Source of the DNA: Lentzea terrae
Lineage (GTDB): Bacteria > Actinomycetota > Actinomycetes > Mycobacteriales > Pseudonocardiaceae
Reading direction: 5' to 3'
NCBI RefSeq assembly: GCF_003265345.1
Contig: NZ_QFWW01000004.1
Coordinates: 29,828 to 93,827 of the forward strand
DNA: 64,000 nucleotides
This document shows positions 44,698 to 52,068 of the stretch, piece by piece. The notes beneath the pieces are model-generated. The model was given only the letters and a program-made list of their open reading frames with translations, searched no databases and was not told where the DNA came from. A program made the translations under genes and the position numbers. Each line of letters starts with the position of its first letter. The first letter of the stretch is position 1.

Positions 44698-46248
44698 TCA
44701 CCCCAGCTCGAACACGGTTTCCGTGGTAACGGGTTCGCCATCGTCCGCCGGAAGGACGCTCAGCTTGAGCCGAGCGTTCGACCCGAGGGCCAACTTCTTC
44801 ACGTCGAGCCAGAACTCGTGCCTGCCGGGAACCGCCGCACCCTGCTCGTTGGTCGGCATCGAGACGATCCGCCTGCCGTCGAGCTCGAGCTCGATCCCGC
44901 GGTGCCCGATGGCGTTGATCTCCGCCGTGACGAGGATGCGGCCGCTGTGCGGGAGGCGCTGCGGGGGCTTGGCGCCGTCCTCGTGCATGACGTGCAGCCG
45001 CGGGCCGCCGGTCTTGATGCCGCCCGGTCGGTCCGCGAGCTTCGGCAGGGTGCCTGGCCGGCTCTCCGGCTTGCGGATGACCACGAGCTGGGCCGGGGGC
45101 GCCGCCACGATCTTCCCCGCGCGGACGGGCAGTTCGGTGACCCTGACCTGGTTGCCGGCCTCGGGCAGGACGATCTTGGCGGCCACCGCGTCCGTCGGCA
45201 CCTCGGTGTCCGCGAGGATCGGGAAGACCTCGGTGGGCACGACCCGTTCCGGCACGCCGCCCACGCCGAACGCGTCGAGGAAGCCGCCGCTGTCGATCCG
45301 GATCCGCGGGTGGACCAGCGGTTCCTTGACGGCCACCGGTTCGTACGCGACGACGACGCCGTCTCTTAACGCCAGCACCGCGTCCGGCAGCACCCGCATC
45401 TCCCACCGGTGCCGCACGCCCGCGACGAGCCCGGTCAGCTGCGCGTCGCCGAGCTGGACCTGCTTGCCGGTGCGGGGGAGCTCGGGGTCGGCGACGATCC
45501 GCGTGCCCTGGGTCGTGATGTCGAGGCTCACCGCGCCGCGGGGCTCGACGTCGTTCTCCTTGAGGTACTGCCAGGGATCCGGCAGCAACGTCAGCCGGAC
45601 GTGACTCGACTCGGCCGCTCCGGCGACGCTGATGACCGCCCGCCCGATCGCTCCGTCCGCGGCCGGCACGCCGAACCTCAGCGGTGTGTTCGACTGGAAC
45701 GCGGCCATCGAGCAGTCGACGTCGACGCGCTTGCTCTGGCCGAACGGCCGCAGGCCCAGGCACTCCGGTTCCGCCTCGACCCGCCACTTCCGCGGCTCCA
45801 GCGCCTCAGGTCCGTCGAACCTGTCGAGCTGGCCGACGAGCTGGTCGTCCCACTTGTCGTTGTAGAGGTCCTTGGGCGTCGCGGCGATCATGAGCGGCTC
45901 CGACCGCTTGCCGGTCGCGCTGACCGCCCTGATCTCGACCTCGACCTGTTGTTCCGGGACCAGGCCGGGGATCTCGACCTCAGGGCCGGGGACGAGCTGC
46001 TCGTGGCCGTTCCACCGCACCTCGTACGCCGAAGCCGAGCCGTTCCACGCGATCTGCAGCGCGTCCGCGTCCAGCGCCTGAGTCCTCGCGTTCGTGGGCT
46101 TCGTGGGGACCTGCTGCTGCACGACCTCGACGCCGTCCTCGATCTCCCGCTTCAACGTGTCCGGTGCATCGCCCGCCCGGAGCGCCACGACGGCAGCGAT
46201 GACGAGCGCAAGTCCACCGAGCCCACCGGCGAGCGTCCGTCGATCCAC
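44698..46248 (-). CDS. Membrane-anchored FN3-like protein, copy B
   Basis: The protein starts with GTG and an anchor (GGLGGLALVIAAVVALRAG). It repeats copy A: an FN3-like part (LQIAWNGSASAYEVRWNGHE, VEIRAVSATGKRSEPLMIAA) then VGQLDRFDGPEALEPRKWRV and a beta-rich rest with ILVTAEINAIGHRGIELELD near the end. At 516 residues it is shorter than copy A. The gap to copy A is 19 bases, indicating one transcript. No enzymatic motif is seen. Confidence 0.8.
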   Translation of the reverse strand: MDRRTLAGGLGGLALVIAAVVALRAGDAPDTLKREIEDGVEVVQQQVPTKPTNARTQALDADALQIAWNGSASAYEVRWNGHEQLVPGPEVEIPGLVPEQQVEVEIRAVSATGKRSEPLMIAATPKDLYNDKWDDQLVGQLDRFDGPEALEPRKWRVEAEPECLGLRPFGQSKRVDVDCSMAAFQSNTPLRFGVPAADGAIGRAVISVAGAAESSHVRLTLLPDPWQYLKENDVEPRGAVSLDITTQGTRIVADPELPRTGKQVQLGDAQLTGLVAGVRHRWEMRVLPDAVLALRDGVVVAYEPVAVKEPLVHPRIRIDSGGFLDAFGVGGVPERVVPTEVFPILADTEVPTDAVAAKIVLPEAGNQVRVTELPVRAGKIVAAPPAQLVVIRKPESRPGTLPKLADRPGGIKTGGPRLHVMHEDGAKPPQRLPHSGRILVTAEINAIGHRGIELELDGRRIVSMPTNEQGAAVPGRHEFWLDVKKLALGSNARLKLSVLPADDGEPVTTETVFELG

Positions 46249-46257
46249 CCGGAGACC

Positions 46258-47196
46258 CTACGATGTTTCCGCCGTGGCGGTGCTGCCGTTCAGCCCAACC
46301 ACGCGTCCGCCACGTGAGCCGAGATTCCGGAGCGCGGCCAGTGCACCCGGCTTGGTCAGGTCGACCGTGATCTTGGTGCGTTGTGGCTGGCTGACCAGCG
46401 TGTTCCGGCCGTCGTGCCCGGCCTCGATCGTCTTGGCGAGGCCGCCAGTCGAGGCGAGCGATCCTCTAGCCGCGCCGAGCCTGCCGAGCGCGTCGTCGAC
46501 GGCCGTCAGCAGTGCGTCCCGGTTGCCCTCGCACATGGCGCGGACGAGTTCCGGCCTGCTGCCCGCGACCCGCGTGCCGTCCCCGAAGCTGCCGGCCGCG
46601 AGCGCCATCGCCAACGGCCCGCCGTCGGCTCCCACCGCCGCCAGGATCGCCGCCATGACGTGCGGCAGGTGGCTGATCCGCGCGACCGCTTCGTCGTGTT
46701 CCTCCGGCGTGGTCGGCACGACGTGCGCGCCGAGGTCGAGCGCGAGCTGCATGACGTCGTTGAGGTGGTCGTCGGCCTCTTCAGGCGTGACGACCCAGGC
46801 GGCGTTGTTGAAGAGTTGCGCGCTGCCCGCGTCCCAGCCGCTCTGGCTCGTGCCGGCCATCGGGTGCCCGCCGACGAACCGGACCTGCGGCGCGTACCGG
46901 TGGACGGCGTCGTGGACGGGCCCCTTCACGCTGGTGACGTCCGTGAGTCGGGTGCCCGCGGGGACCTTGCGGAGGAGATCCGGCAGCGCGGGCAGCGGCA
47001 CGGCGAGCACGACAAGCGCCTCGGGGCTGCGGCTGAGGGCTTCGTCCACGGTCGTGATGTCGAAGCCCTCAGCGCGCGCCTTGTCCGCGTCATCCTTGCC
47101 TGCCGTCGCACCCCACACGGTGCGCCCGGCAGCCTTGGCGGCCCGCAGCACGGAGCCGCCGATCAGTCCCAGTCCGATCACGCACACGTCTCGCAC
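46258..47196 (-). CDS. tyrA: Prephenate dehydrogenase
   Basis: The 312-residue protein starts with GTG. It has the NAD motif GLGLIGGS (8-15), the substrate-site stretch GGHPMAGTSQSG and the C-terminal helical dimerisation domain (ARISHLPHVMAAILAAVGAD). It converts prephenate to 4-hydroxyphenylpyruvate in tyrosine synthesis. No C-terminal ACT regulatory domain is present. It lies 9 bases upstream of the FN3-like pair on the same strand and may be cotranscribed with it, although their functions differ. Confidence 0.92.
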   Translation of the reverse strand: MRDVCVIGLGLIGGSVLRAAKAAGRTVWGATAGKDDADKARAEGFDITTVDEALSRSPEALVVLAVPLPALPDLLRKVPAGTRLTDVTSVKGPVHDAVHRYAPQVRFVGGHPMAGTSQSGWDAGSAQLFNNAAWVVTPEEADDHLNDVMQLALDLGAHVVPTTPEEHDEAVARISHLPHVMAAILAAVGADGGPLAMALAAGSFGDGTRVAGSRPELVRAMCEGNRDALLTAVDDALGRLGAARGSLASTGGLAKTIEAGHDGRNTLVSQPQRTKITVDLTKPGALAALRNLGSRGGRVVGLNGSTATAETS

Positions 47197-47229
47197 GCGT
47201 CCATCATTCCGTGCGACACGTGTTCGGAA

Positions 47230-48435
47230 CTACCGGAGGGCGTCCAGCGCGAACGCCGCGTACGTCGCCACCCCGTGCTCCATCGCGGCCTCGTCGAACA
47301 GCACGCGGTTCGAGTGGTTCGGCGCGGCCTCCTCCAGGTCGATCCCGCGCGGGCACGCCCCGAGGAACGCCAGCGCGCCCGGCACCCGTTGCAGCACGTA
47401 GGAGAAGTCCTCGGCACCCATCAACGGGTCGAGCATCGGCTCGCTCCACGTCGGACCCATCGCCTTGGCGGCCAGGTCGACGACGTGCTGCCCGATCACG
47501 TCGTCGTTCACCGTCACCGGATAGCCCGGCACGATGCTGACCTCGGCGTGGCACCCGTAGGCGGCGGCCGTGTGCTTCACGACCAGCTTGAGCTCCTTGT
47601 GCACGAGCTTGCGGGTGGCCTCCGACAACGTCCGGATCGTCCCGTCGAGCGTGGCGGTCTCCGGGATGATGTTCGTCGTCGTACCGGCGTTGATCTGCGC
47701 GACCGTCACCACGGCCGGCTCGTGCACGCTGACCCGCCGGCCGAGCATCGTCTGCAGCGCCCCGACCATCGCCGCGGCGGCCGGCACCGGGTCGAGCGCG
47801 TTGTGCGGCATCGCGCCGTGGCCCCCGCGTCCCTTCACGTGGACGTGGAACGTGTCCGCGGACGCCATGATCGGCCCGGGCCGGCACGTCACCACGCCCG
47901 ACTTCATCCTGGACGTGATGTGCAGCGCGAACGCCTTCTCCACGCCGTCGTCGAGCAGGCCTTCCTCGATCATGTGCCGGGCGCCGTGGTAGCCCTCCTC
48001 GCCCGGCTGGAACATGAACAGCACCTTGCCCCGCAGCGCGTCCCGCCGATCGGAGAGCAGCCGGGCGGACGACGCCAGCATCGCCACGTGCGTGTCGTGC
48101 CCGCAGGCGTGCATGTTGCCGTCCACTTCGGACGCGTACGGCAGCCCGGTCTCCTCCTGCAGCGGCAGCCCGTCCATGTCGCCGCGCAGCAGCACCGTCG
48201 GCCCCGGCCGATCACCTTCGAGCACCGCCACGACCGAGGTCGTCGACTCGCCCTTCGTGACCTTGAGCGGCAGCCCCTCCAACGCGTGCAGGATCGCCGC
48301 CTGCGTCCTGGGGAGCTGAAGCCCCTGTTCAGGGTGGCGGTGGATCTGCCTGCGCAGCGCCACCGTGCGGGGCTGCAGCGAGCGCGCCCCCTCGAGCAGT
48401 CCGACGAAACGGGGGTCCGGCGTGTTTGTGCTCAT
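47230..48435 (-). CDS. M20 family amidohydrolase (hippurate/aminoacylase-like)
   Basis: The 401-residue protein has the M20 zinc motifs HRHPEQGLQLP, MHACGHDTHVAM, PGEEGYHGARHMIEEG, and GAEDFSYVLQ. The His, Asp and Glu ligands fit the peptidase M20D group that includes hippurate hydrolase and N-acyl-amino-acid deacylases. It is cytoplasmic. The next gene downstream is tyrA at 34 bases. The exact substrate cannot be read. Confidence 0.9.
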   Translation of the reverse strand: MSTNTPDPRFVGLLEGARSLQPRTVALRRQIHRHPEQGLQLPRTQAAILHALEGLPLKVTKGESTTSVVAVLEGDRPGPTVLLRGDMDGLPLQEETGLPYASEVDGNMHACGHDTHVAMLASSARLLSDRRDALRGKVLFMFQPGEEGYHGARHMIEEGLLDDGVEKAFALHITSRMKSGVVTCRPGPIMASADTFHVHVKGRGGHGAMPHNALDPVPAAAAMVGALQTMLGRRVSVHEPAVVTVAQINAGTTTNIIPETATLDGTIRTLSEATRKLVHKELKLVVKHTAAAYGCHAEVSIVPGYPVTVNDDVIGQHVVDLAAKAMGPTWSEPMLDPLMGAEDFSYVLQRVPGALAFLGACPRGIDLEEAAPNHSNRVLFDEAAMEHGVATYAAFALDALR

Positions 48436-48495
48436 CCTTCGATAGTCGCACCACCTCAGCTACCGGGAAGGTCGTCTGGGCCCTACGGTGTGCAC

Positions 48496-48984
48496 ATGAC
48501 ACAGCAGGAGCCGGTCAACGGCTTCGCGGTCGCGGTCGTCCGGGAGGACGGCCGCTGGCGGTGCAGCAGGATGGACAGCTCCGCGCTGTCGGAGCTGGAC
48601 GCGGCGATCACACAGCTGCGCCAACTACGGTCGACCGGCGCTGTGTTCGGTCTGCTGGCCGTCGACGACGAGTTCTTCATCATCCTGCGCCCCGTGCCCG
48701 GCGGTGTGGCGTTGCTGCTCTCCGACGCGGCTGCCGCGCTCGACTACGACATCGCCGCCGACGTGCTCGATCTGCTGCGCGTAGAGCCGCCCGACGAGGA
48801 AGACACCGAGCTCTGGCCAGAGGGCGATCTCGGTGTGTTGTCCGACCTCGGCATGCCCTCGCACGAGCTCCAGATCATCGTCGACGAGGTCGACCTCTAC
48901 CCGGACGAGCAGCTCCAGATGATCGCCCAGCGCATCGGCTTCATCGACGAGTTCACGAAGCTGCTCGACACCATCCAGGCGTGA
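48496..48984 (+). CDS. TadA-associated conserved protein
   Basis: The ATG at 48496 begins MTQQEPVNGFAVAVVREDGR. The 162-residue acidic protein contains LDAAITQLRQLRSTGAVFGL, LLAVDDEFFIILRPVPGGVA and a C-terminus LQMIAQRIGFIDEFTKLLDT. In actinomycetes this protein is regularly annotated as tRNA adenosine deaminase-associated because it sits directly before tadA. Here the stop overlaps the tadA start by four bases (GTGA), giving tight coupling. The molecular role is unknown. Confidence 0.85.
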   Translation: MTQQEPVNGFAVAVVREDGRWRCSRMDSSALSELDAAITQLRQLRSTGAVFGLLAVDDEFFIILRPVPGGVALLLSDAAAALDYDIAADVLDLLRVEPPDEEDTELWPEGDLGVLSDLGMPSHELQIIVDEVDLYPDEQLQMIAQRIGFIDEFTKLLDTIQA

Positions 48985-49427
48985 ACGACTCCGACCTCAT
49001 CCGCGCCGCCCTCGCCGCGGCCTCGGACTCGGGCGCCGACGTCCCGATCGGCGCGGTCGTCTTCTCGCCTTCCGGGGACGTGCTCGCTTCGGCCTGCAAC
49101 GCCCGTGAGGCGCTCGGCGACCCCACCGCACACGCCGAGATCTTGGCTCTGCGTGAGGCGGCGTCGAAGTACGGCGACGGCTGGCGGCTCGACGGCTGCA
49201 CCCTCGCCGTGACGCTGGAACCGTGCACCATGTGCGCCGGAGCGCTCGTGCTCGCACGTGTTTCGCGTCTCGTTTTCGGCGCCTGGGAGCCCAAAACGGG
49301 CGCTGTGGGCTCGCTTTGGGACGTCGTCAGGGACCGCCGGCTCAACCATCGGCCCGAGGTTCGGGGCGGTGTGCTCGAGGACGAGTGCGCTGACCTGCTC
49401 GAACGCTTCTTCCGGACCCAGCGTTAA
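48981..49427 (+). CDS. tadA: tRNA-specific adenosine deaminase
   Basis: The 148-residue protein has the deaminase motifs HAE (His51-Glu53) and PCTMC (Cys82, Cys85) that hold the zinc. It converts A34 to inosine in tRNA-Arg(ACG), needed for decoding CGN codons. The GTG start overlaps the preceding stop. The C-terminal FFRTQR tail is usual. Just downstream is a tRNA-Ser gene. Confidence 0.92.
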   Translation: MNDSDLIRAALAAASDSGADVPIGAVVFSPSGDVLASACNAREALGDPTAHAEILALREAASKYGDGWRLDGCTLAVTLEPCTMCAGALVLARVSRLVFGAWEPKTGAVGSLWDVVRDRRLNHRPEVRGGVLEDECADLLERFFRTQR

Positions 49428-49459
49428 CCCAGTGGATCGCGCCCTGTATTGTTCTTACC

Positions 49460-49544
49460 GGTGGCGTGTCCGAGCGGCCGAAGGAGCACGCCTCGAAAGC
49501 GTGTGAGGTGCAAGCCTCCGTGGGTTCAAATCCCACCGCCACCG
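49460..49544 (+). tRNA. tRNA-Ser(CGA)
   Basis: The acceptor GGTGGCG pairs with CGCCACC, with discriminator G at 49544. The anticodon arm CACGC-CTCGAAA-GCGTG gives anticodon CGA. A long class II variable arm (GAGGTGCAAGCCTC) and the T arm GTGGG-TTCAAAT-CCCAC complete the cloverleaf. CCA is not encoded. It lies 32 bases after tadA. Confidence 0.95.
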
Positions 49545-49556
49545 CCAAAGCTGGAA

Positions 49557-49587
49557 GGCGAGTGCTCGTGAAGAGCACTCGCCTTTT
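49557..49587 (+). terminator. tRNA-Ser(CGA) terminator
   Basis: GGCGAGTGCTC (49557-49567), loop GTGAA, and GAGCACTCGCC (49573-49583) form a perfect stem followed by TTTT. The hairpin is identical to that of the tRNA-Ser(GGA) gene 10 kb away. Confidence 0.9.
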
Positions 49588-49636
49588 GCTTTGTCGGGCG
49601 TCCTGTGGGAGCGGAGCCCCCACACCCCACCGTCAG

Positions 49637-49667
49637 AAGGGCCCTGGAGAGATCCGGGGCCCTTTTT
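49637..49667 (+). terminator. Second hairpin terminator with a T tract
   Basis: AAGGGCCC and GGGCCCTT pair; the stem continues inward to GGA/TCC with a GAGA loop, and TTTTT follows. It shields the GntR operon from readthrough. The core GGAGAGATCCGGGGCC recurs in the hairpin after this operon. Confidence 0.8.
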
Positions 49668-49706
49668 GCATGCCCGGAAAACCCCGAGATCTTGCTGTGA
49701 GCTGAT

Positions 49707-49744
49707 CTTTACTGCTTTACTAGCTTCCTAGTAAAGCAGTAAAG
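49707..49744. promoter_or_regulatory. Perfect 17-bp inverted repeat: GntR operator
   Basis: CTTTACTGCTTTACTAG (49707-49723) and its exact complement (49728-49744) flank a CTTC spacer. Each arm also contains TTTACT direct repeats. The repeat overlaps the ribosome site region just before the GntR gene, so the regulator probably represses its own operon. Confidence 0.85.
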
Positions 49745-49752
49745 GAGATCTC

Positions 49753-50148
49753 GTGTTCGTCTTCCGGATCGACAGCGGCTCAGGCGTGCCGCCCTACCTG
49801 CAGCTCGTCCAGCAGGTGCGGCAGGCCGTGCTGCTCGGCTTCCTGAAACAAGGCGACCGGCTGCCGTTGATCCGCGAGGTGGCCGAGACCGTGGCGATCA
49901 ACCCGAACACGGTGGCCAAGGCCTATCGGCAGCTGGAGCAGGAGGGGCTGGTCACCGGGCGGCCCGGACAGGGCACCTTCGTCAACGAGACGCCGGCCGC
50001 CACCATCTCGCCCGCGACCTACACCTCGCTGCAGCGCGGCCTGGAGACGTGGCTGGGCCGGGCGCGCGCCGCCGGCCTCGACGAGCAGGCGATCAACGCG
50101 CTTTTCACTTCCGCCCTCAACCGAGCGAAGAATGAGAACATCGCATGA
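49753..50148 (+). CDS. GntR-family (YtrA-type) regulator
   Basis: The 131-residue protein starts with GTG behind AAAGGAG. It has the GntR winged helix (YLQLVQQVRQAVLLGFLKQG, RLPLIREVAETVAINPNTVA, KAYRQLEQEGLVTGRPGQGT) and only a short C-terminal helix, which defines the YtrA subfamily that regulates ABC exporters. It is coupled to the ABC gene by an ATGA overlap. The perfect repeat upstream is its likely operator. Confidence 0.92.
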   Translation: MFVFRIDSGSGVPPYLQLVQQVRQAVLLGFLKQGDRLPLIREVAETVAINPNTVAKAYRQLEQEGLVTGRPGQGTFVNETPAATISPATYTSLQRGLETWLGRARAAGLDEQAINALFTSALNRAKNENIA

Positions 50149-51038
50149 CAGCAACGGAATACGCGCTCCGGGCGGACGGCTTGGGCAAGCGCTACCGCCG
50201 GACGTGGGCGCTGCGTGACTGCAGCCTGTCCGTGCCGACCGGCAGCGTGACGGCGCTCGTGGGTCCCAACGGCGCGGGCAAGAGCACGTTCCTGCGGCTG
50301 GCCGTGGGGCTGCTCGCGCCGACCACCGGCAGCGTCGAGGTGCTCGGCGAGTCTCCTGCCACCAACACGCCGCAGGTGCTGTCCCGCATCGGGTTCCTCG
50401 CGCAGGACCACCCGCTCTACAAGCACTTCACCGTCGCGGAACTGCTTCGCCTCGGCCGCTCGTGCAACCTCCGCTTCGACCAGGGGCTGGCCGAACGGCG
50501 GCTGGCGCAGCTGGAGATCCCGCTCGACCGCAAGGCCGGTGCGCTCTCCGGCGGCCAGCAGGCCCAGGTCGCGCTGGCCTTGGCGTTGGCCAAGCGGCCC
50601 GACCTGCTGGTGCTGGACGAGCCCATGGCGAGCCTCGACCCCGTCGCCCGGCTGGAGTTCCTCCAGGCGCTGATGAGCGCGGTCGCCGCGGACGGCATGA
50701 CCGTCCTGTTCTCCTCGCACGTCGTGCCCGAGCTGGAACGCGTCTGCGACCACCTGATCGTGCTCAACCACAGCAGGGTCGCGCTCGCCGGCGACATCGA
50801 CTCGTTGGTGGGCGAGCACCGGTTGCTCGTCGGTCCGCGCACGAACGCTGATCTCGACAAGGCGGGCACGGTCGTGGAGGCAACGCACAGCGAGCGGCAC
50901 ACGACGTTGCTCGTGCGCGACGGCGGTGCCTCGGCCGCGCCCGGCTGGCAGGCGAGCCCGGTCGGCCTGGAAGACCTCGTGCTGGCCTACCTGCGCCGCC
51001 CGGCACGGCAAACGGCTCTGGTGGAGGTGCCGGCATGA
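50145..51038 (+). CDS. ABC transporter ATP-binding protein
   Basis: The 297-residue protein has Walker A GPNGAGKST (40-48), signature LSGGQQ (134-139), Walker B LLVLDEP (154-160) and the H-loop His in SSH. It belongs to the single-domain exporter type (BcrA/YtrB-like) with a C-terminal extension. It pairs with the permease that overlaps it by four bases (ATGA). Substrate is probably an antibiotic or cell-envelope agent, by analogy to YtrA-regulated systems. Confidence 0.92.
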   Translation: MTATEYALRADGLGKRYRRTWALRDCSLSVPTGSVTALVGPNGAGKSTFLRLAVGLLAPTTGSVEVLGESPATNTPQVLSRIGFLAQDHPLYKHFTVAELLRLGRSCNLRFDQGLAERRLAQLEIPLDRKAGALSGGQQAQVALALALAKRPDLLVLDEPMASLDPVARLEFLQALMSAVAADGMTVLFSSHVVPELERVCDHLIVLNHSRVALAGDIDSLVGEHRLLVGPRTNADLDKAGTVVEATHSERHTTLLVRDGGASAAPGWQASPVGLEDLVLAYLRRPARQTALVEVPA

Positions 51039-52015
51039 CCTGGCTGACCTGGCGGCAACACCGCGCCGAGATGTACACGCTCGGCCTGCTGGTCGCGGTG
51101 ATCGGAGCGTTCCTGCTCGCGGTCGGACTGCCGATGCACTCGCTGTTCCCCGGCGGTGCCGGCCAGTGCGTGGGGATCACCGTCACCGACACGTGCTCGA
51201 ACGCGATCAGGCAGCTGGCCGAGGACCACGGATACGCCTCCAAGATGCTGTCCCTGTTCAGCCTGGTGCCGTTCCTGATCGGCGCGTTCTTCGGCGCTCC
51301 GCTGGTGGCGCGTGAGCTGGAGCTCGGCACCTGGCAGTTCGCCTGGACCCAGTCGGTGCCGAGGATGCGCTGGCTGGCTGTCAAGCTGACGGCACTGGGC
51401 GCGCTGACCGCGGCGCTCGCCGGCGTCTTCGCGGCCGTGGTCACCTGGTATCGGCAGCCCATGGACCAGCTCAACGGCCGGTTCACCACGGACGCGTTCG
51501 ACGTGGAAGGTCTCGTGCCCGCGGGCTACGCGCTGTTCGCGTTCGCCGCCGCCACGGCAGCGGGTGCGGTGCTGCGCCGCAGTCTCCCCGCGCTCGCGAT
51601 CGCGCTCGGTGCGTTCCTCGCGCTCCGCGTCGTCGTGGCGGGCTGGTTGCGCCCGAACTTCCAGGAACCGCACCGGCTCATGGCGGTCGTGGCGGCCGAC
51701 GACAAAACGGTCGACCCCGGCGGTTCGCGGATGGCGACCGGCAACCACCTCGACTGGGTCATCACCTCGGGCTACGCGGACTCGTCCGGCAGGGCTCTCT
51801 CGTTCCCCGAGGCCGCGCAGATGTACGTCGCGGCGCAGCGGGAGGGCGTGCAGTACAGCGCCTACCTGCACGAACGGGGCGTTCAGCAGTGGGTCGAGTA
51901 CCAGCCGGCCGACCGGTTCTGGACGTTCCAGCTCGTGGAGACCGCCATCTTCACCGGACTGGCGGCGGCGCTGCTCGCACTCGTCGTGTGGCGGATCAAA
52001 CGCCGCGTCTTCTGA
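51035..52015 (+). CDS. ABC transporter permease
   Basis: The 326-residue protein has about six membrane helices, among them LGLLVAVIGAFLLAVGLPMH, MLSLFSLVPFLIGAFFGAPL, VKLTALGALTAALAGVFAAV, ALFAFAAATAAGAVL, LAIALGAFLALRVVVAGWL and TAIFTGLAAALLALVVWRI. Extracytoplasmic loops lie between them. It forms the exporter with the preceding ATPase. A terminator hairpin follows 6 bases after the stop. Confidence 0.88.
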   Translation: MTWLTWRQHRAEMYTLGLLVAVIGAFLLAVGLPMHSLFPGGAGQCVGITVTDTCSNAIRQLAEDHGYASKMLSLFSLVPFLIGAFFGAPLVARELELGTWQFAWTQSVPRMRWLAVKLTALGALTAALAGVFAAVVTWYRQPMDQLNGRFTTDAFDVEGLVPAGYALFAFAAATAAGAVLRRSLPALAIALGAFLALRVVVAGWLRPNFQEPHRLMAVVAADDKTVDPGGSRMATGNHLDWVITSGYADSSGRALSFPEAAQMYVAAQREGVQYSAYLHERGVQQWVEYQPADRFWTFQLVETAIFTGLAAALLALVVWRIKRRVF

Positions 52016-52020
52016 CGCGA

Positions 52021-52046
52021 ACGGCCCCGGATCTCTCCGGGGCCGT
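52021..52046 (+). terminator. Terminator of the GntR-ABC operon
   Basis: ACGGCCCCGGA and TCCGGGGCCGT form a perfect 11-bp stem with a TCTC loop, followed by TTCGCGTT. It also faces the convergent DUF2142 gene. Confidence 0.85.
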
Positions 52047-52068
52047 TTCGCGTTATTGGAGTGCTTCG

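Noticed and set aside
46381..48495. Very long plus-strand open frame over tyrA and the amidohydrolase gene
   Set aside because: It is the antisense shadow of two clear minus-strand genes; only its end, from the ATG at 48496, encodes a real protein.
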